Under the pieces are notes generated by a model, which was not told the DNA's origin, made no database searches, and was given only the letters and a program-made list of their open reading frames with translations. DNA of 64,000 nucleotides from Jingyaoa shaoxingensis (GTDB lineage: Bacteria > Bacillota > Clostridia > Lachnospirales > Lachnospiraceae), in the NCBI RefSeq assembly GCF_014385005.1, contig NZ_JACRSZ010000001.1:62001-126000 (forward strand), in the 5' to 3' direction. This document shows, piece by piece, positions 61,214 through 64,000 of the stretch (positions are counted from its first letter, which is position 1; the number at the start of each line of letters is the position of its first letter). The position numbers and the translations under genes are program-made.

Positions 61214-62212
61214 TTAACCTTCCAGCCGGTTATTGTGTGCAGTCAGTTCGGCATAGGTTCCTGTTCCGATGGCTACCGCAGCAACCGGTTCTTCTGCTGT
61301 CACGGTATTGATGCCAGTCTTTTCCTCAATCAGTTCTTCCATTCCGTCAAGAAGTGCTCCTCCTCCTGTCAGTACAATGCCACGTTCTACAATGTCTGCT
61401 GCCAGCTCCGGCGGCGTCTTCTCCAGTACACTGTGTACAGCTTCCACGATCTGTCCGGTTGTTTCTTTTAATGCTTCACGTACATCCTCAGAGGTAATGC
61501 GAACAGTCTTTGGAAGCCCGGTTCCCAGATCCCGTCCTTTTACTTCCATAATCTTTTGTTCCGGACGTTCAATTGCCGTTCCCACATGGATCTTGATATC
61601 TTCTGCCGCCCGCTCTCCGATAATCAGATTATGTTCTACTCTGGCATACTTCATAATAGATTCGTCAAAATTATCTCCTGCAACATTAATAGTATGGTCT
61701 ACCACAATACCATCCAGTGACAGAATCGCGGTCTCACAGGTACCTGCCCCGATGTCCACAATCATCTTGCCACATGGTCTGGAAATATCAATACCAGCTC
61801 CAATCGCCGCCGCAATCGGCTCCGGCACTGTCAGTACCTCTCTGGCTCCTGCCTGATATGTGGCATCTTCCACAGCTTTCTTCTCTACTTCTGTGACATT
61901 ACTTGGTACACAGATGCTGATACGCGGCTTACGAAAAGACAGTCTTCCCGTTGCCTTCTGAATAAAATACTTTAACATCTGTTCTGTCACAGCATAATCT
62001 GCTATGATTCCATTCTTTAACGGACGAATAGCTACAATATTCCCTGTTGTTCTCGAAAGCATAATACGCGCTTCATCACCAATTGCCCGAATCTTATCTG
62101 CATCACGATCATAGGCAACAACAGAAGGTTCCTTTAAAACCACGCCTTTTCCTCTTACATAAATCAATATGCTGGCTGTTCCCAGATCGATTCCAATATC
62201 TGATACGTTCAT
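61214..62212 (-). CDS. mreB: MreB/Mbl-type actin homologue
   Basis: 332 residues from ATG 62212, chosen for AAGGGGAAG upstream; a longer frame to 62290 lacks support. Phosphate 1 loop GIDLGTASILIYVRGKG, MIVDIGAGTCETAILSL and the C-terminal LTGGGALLDGMEELI are actin-family sites. It organises lateral wall synthesis. mreC/mreD are not adjacent, which is usual for the Mbl-type paralogue. First gene of a long operon running to HPr. Confidence 0.93.
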   Translation of the reverse strand: MNVSDIGIDLGTASILIYVRGKGVVLKEPSVVAYDRDADKIRAIGDEARIMLSRTTGNIVAIRPLKNGIIADYAVTEQMLKYFIQKATGRLSFRKPRISICVPSNVTEVEKKAVEDATYQAGAREVLTVPEPIAAAIGAGIDISRPCGKMIVDIGAGTCETAILSLDGIVVDHTINVAGDNFDESIMKYARVEHNLIIGERAAEDIKIHVGTAIERPEQKIMEVKGRDLGTGLPKTVRITSEDVREALKETTGQIVEAVHSVLEKTPPELAADIVERGIVLTGGGALLDGMEELIEEKTGINTVTAEEPVAAVAIGTGTYAELTAHNNRLEG

Positions 62213-62275
62213 ATACTTCCCCTTTCTGTATCTGTCCAGTACCTTTACAGATCCCCTTTTCTTACCCCTTGTTAA

Positions 62276-62304
62276 AGTATAAAACACCACCCTGAAATTT
62301 TAAA
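62276..62304 (-). promoter_or_regulatory. Promoter candidate of the mreB operon
   Basis: TTTAAA (62299-62304), 17-base spacer, TATACT (62276-62281) on the minus strand, 60 bases before mreB. The -35 is weak. Confidence 0.45.
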
Positions 62305-62398
62305 GTCCTTTTTCTGATTTTCCCAAAACTTATCGAAGTTCATATTTTCTTTTCTTTTTGGACACATTTTGAACACATTTTACCGATATACTATAGCC

Positions 62399-62617
62399 AT
62401 ATTAGCGAAGAGCTAATATATTTCATAACTCAAGCTTCGCAGCACCACACGTTGCGGAGCACTCCCTCAAAATAATTTAGTTTTTTCTCTTTCCTGAAAT
62501 GAGCTGTGCAAGACGCACAGCTCATTTCATGTTATATCAGATGTGAAATGCCTCCCACTTCTGCGGGTGACGAGCAACAAATTAGGATCCACCCATGAGC
62601 AGTCTCATGTGGATTCC
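62399..62617. other. Array of four hairpins between uvrA and mreB
   Basis: The 346-base gap has no reading frame of interest. Stems: ATATTAGC/GCTAATAT (62399-62419, loop GAAGA); GCTTCGCAGC/GTTGCGGAGC with G-U pairs (62434-62460); a perfect 14-bp stem GAAATGAGCTGTGC (62496-62528); and a bulged long stem (62585-62617). GCGAAG in hairpin 1 is complementary to CTTCGC in hairpin 2. The last stem probably terminates uvrA; the rest could be a leader or small RNA. Confidence 0.5.
62585..62617 (-). terminator. Probable terminator of uvrA
   Basis: Bulged stem with GGAATCCACATGAG and CTCATGGGTGGATCC (minus) 20 bases after the uvrA stop; the tail TAATTTGTTG is only moderately T-rich. On the plus strand it is followed by CTTTTCCCC. 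Confidence 0.55.
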
Positions 62618-62636
62618 GATCTTTTCCCCATTGGTA

Positions 62637-64000
62637 TCACAGATACTTTTTAATATATTTTCCTGTATAAGATACTGGGCTCTCGGCCACTTCTTCCGGT
62701 GTACCTCTGGCAATGACAGTTCCTCCGCCATCTCCGCCTTCCGGTCCGATATCTATGATATAATCTGCAGTCTTGATTACATCCAGGTTGTGCTCAATAA
62801 CAACTACGGTATTGCCGCCCTCTGCCAGCCGCTGAAGAATCTCAATCAGCTTGTGTACATCTGCGAAATGAAGACCTGTGGTTGGCTCATCCAGAATATA
62901 GATGGTCTTTCCTGTGCTTCTGCGGCTCAGTTCGGTGGCCAGTTTCACACGCTGTGCCTCCCCCCCAGATAACTGCGTCGACGGCTGTCCCAGCTTGATA
63001 TAGGACAGTCCCACATCATTCAGTGTCTCGATCTTTCTGCGGATAGACGGTACATGTTCAAAGAATTTCACAGCCTCTTCTACCGTCATATTCAATACAT
63101 CGTAGATACTTTTTCCCTTGTATTTGACTTCCAGTGTCTCTCTGTTATAACGTCGTCCTTCACAAACCTCGCATGGCACATACACATCCGGAAGGAAGTT
63201 CATCTCGATCTTGATGATACCGTCTCCGGAGCAGGCTTCGCATCTTCCACCCTTCACGTTAAAACTGAATCTGCCCTTACTGTAACCTCTGGCTTTGGCA
63301 TCTGCAGTTGCTGCAAACAGGTCACGGATGGCATCAAATACACCGGTATAGGTAGCCGGATTAGAACGCGGGGTACGTCCGATCGGTGACTGGTCAATGT
63401 TGATGATCTTATCCAGCTGCTCGGTTCCCTCGATCCTGTCATGAGCTCCCGGTATGGTCCGTGCGCGGTTCAGTGTTTTCGCCAGACTCTTATACAGAAT
63501 CTCATTAATCAAAGAACTTTTACCGGAACCGGATACTCCGGTTACACAGGTCAACACTCCCAGCGGAATCTCTACATCGATATTCTTCAGATTATTCTGT
63601 CTGGCTCCTACAATCCTGATAAAACCGGTTGGTATTTTACGCACCTTTGGTACCGGTATCTGCAGTCTGCCACTTAAATAGGCTCCTGTTATAGATTTCT
63701 CACATGCCATCAGTTCTTCCGCTGTTCCGGCAGCCACCACTTCTCCGCCGTGCTCTCCTGCTCCCGGTCCGATATCTACGATATAATCCGCTTCTCTCAT
63801 GGTATCTTCATCATGCTCTACCACAATCAAGGTATTGCCAAGATCCCGCAGACTCTTCAGAGTAGCCAGCAGTTTATCGTTATCTCTCTGATGAAGTCCG
63901 ATACTTGGCTCATCCAAAATATAGGCTACACCCACCAGCCCGGATCCGATCTGGGTAGCCAGACGGATTCGCTGCGCTTCTCCACCTGACAGACTGCCTG
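62637..64000 (-). CDS. uvrA: Excinuclease ABC subunit A, C-terminal half (5' end outside window)
   Basis: About 454 codons are visible; the reading frame enters from the right edge. The first ABC signature [19 protein letters not shown] and [15 protein letters not shown], the second Walker [11 protein letters not shown], the zinc module [18 protein letters not shown], the second signature [13 protein letters not shown] and [13 protein letters not shown] are all present. UvrA finds bulky DNA lesions with UvrB in nucleotide excision repair. uvrB is not in the window. Confidence 0.98.
   Translation of the reverse strand, partial: GSLSGGEAQRIRLATQIGSGLVGVAYILDEPSIGLHQRDNDKLLATLKSLRDLGNTLIVVEHDEDTMREADYIVDIGPGAGEHGGEVVAAGTAEELMACEKSITGAYLSGRLQIPVPKVRKIPTGFIRIVGARQNNLKNIDVEIPLGVLTCVTGVSGSGKSSLINEILYKSLAKTLNRARTIPGAHDRIEGTEQLDKIINIDQSPIGRTPRSNPATYTGVFDAIRDLFAATADAKARGYSKGRFSFNVKGGRCEACSGDGIIKIEMNFLPDVYVPCEVCEGRRYNRETLEVKYKGKSIYDVLNMTVEEAVKFFEHVPSIRRKIETLNDVGLSYIKLGQPSTQLSGGEAQRVKLATELSRRSTGKTIYILDEPTTGLHFADVHKLIEILQRLAEGGNTVVVIEHNLDVIKTADYIIDIGPEGGDGGGTVIARGTPEEVAESPVSYTGKYIKKYL

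Overview
The window looks like chromosomal DNA of an anaerobic, spore-former-related Firmicute, most likely a gut Lachnospiraceae (Blautia/Dorea/Ruminococcus-like). The grounds are strong AGGAGG-type ribosome binding sites, TTGACA/TATAAT promoters, tRNA genes without encoded CCA, a tetrahydrofolate riboswitch ahead of formate-THF ligase, CdaA/CdaR, secreted proteins with clostridial cell-wall-binding repeats, and the families of the protein sequences. No insertion sequence, prophage or CRISPR array was seen. Almost all genes lie on the minus strand.

Layout. 1-1600: a PucR-type regulator (cut by the window edge) and a divergent 52-codon small ORF. 1600-6800: a GGDEF/histidine kinase/receiver hybrid, a short membrane-protein remnant, a flavodoxin and an acyltransferase. 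6870-9062: rplM-rpsI with an L13-type leader, then a secreted SGNH hydrolase. 9120-12000: a formate-channel gene and fhs under a THF riboswitch. 12240-13130: seven tRNA genes (Pro-Gly-Arg-His-Gln-Lys-Leu) with promoter and terminator. 13160-17200: rlmL-like methyltransferase, exported papain-like protease, rdgB and a YfcE-type phosphoesterase in a translationally coupled operon, preceded by a rhodanese. 17260-18590: a 54-codon Asn-rich small gene, a candidate small RNA and a lipoprotein with CPYC modules. 18590-22860: clpX-rpoD (overlapping) and an HtrA-type protease.

22900-52800 is a large cell-surface polymer locus. A promoter at about 52764-52792 can drive some 19 genes: two membrane proteins, a priming sugar transferase, five GT2-type glycosyltransferases, three CDP-polyol phosphotransferases surrounding tarI/tarJ (CDP-ribitol supply), rfbD (dTDP-rhamnose), a TagG/TagH-type ABC exporter, a 1263-residue methyltransferase/kinase-like/GT2 fusion, a YfhO-type protein and a RffA-type sugar aminotransferase. 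A second promoter serves another priming transferase, an LCP attachment enzyme with a Q/Y/N repeat tail, and a last GT2. Together they suggest a polyol-phosphate- and deoxysugar-containing wall glycopolymer that is primed on undecaprenyl phosphate, exported by ABC transporter and attached to peptidoglycan.

52820-54290: a divergent L,D-transpeptidase with the same wall-binding repeats as the SGNH protein. 54300-62300: mreB-recD2-comF-two unknown membrane proteins-cdaA-cdaR-HPr, where comF seems to lack a normal start codon. 62400-62620: four hairpins without a gene. 62637-64000: the C-terminal half of uvrA (cut by the window edge).

The best candidates for something undescribed are the roughly 90-nt RNA at 17576-17670, the CPYC-module lipoprotein, the 1263-residue fusion enzyme and the polymer locus around it.
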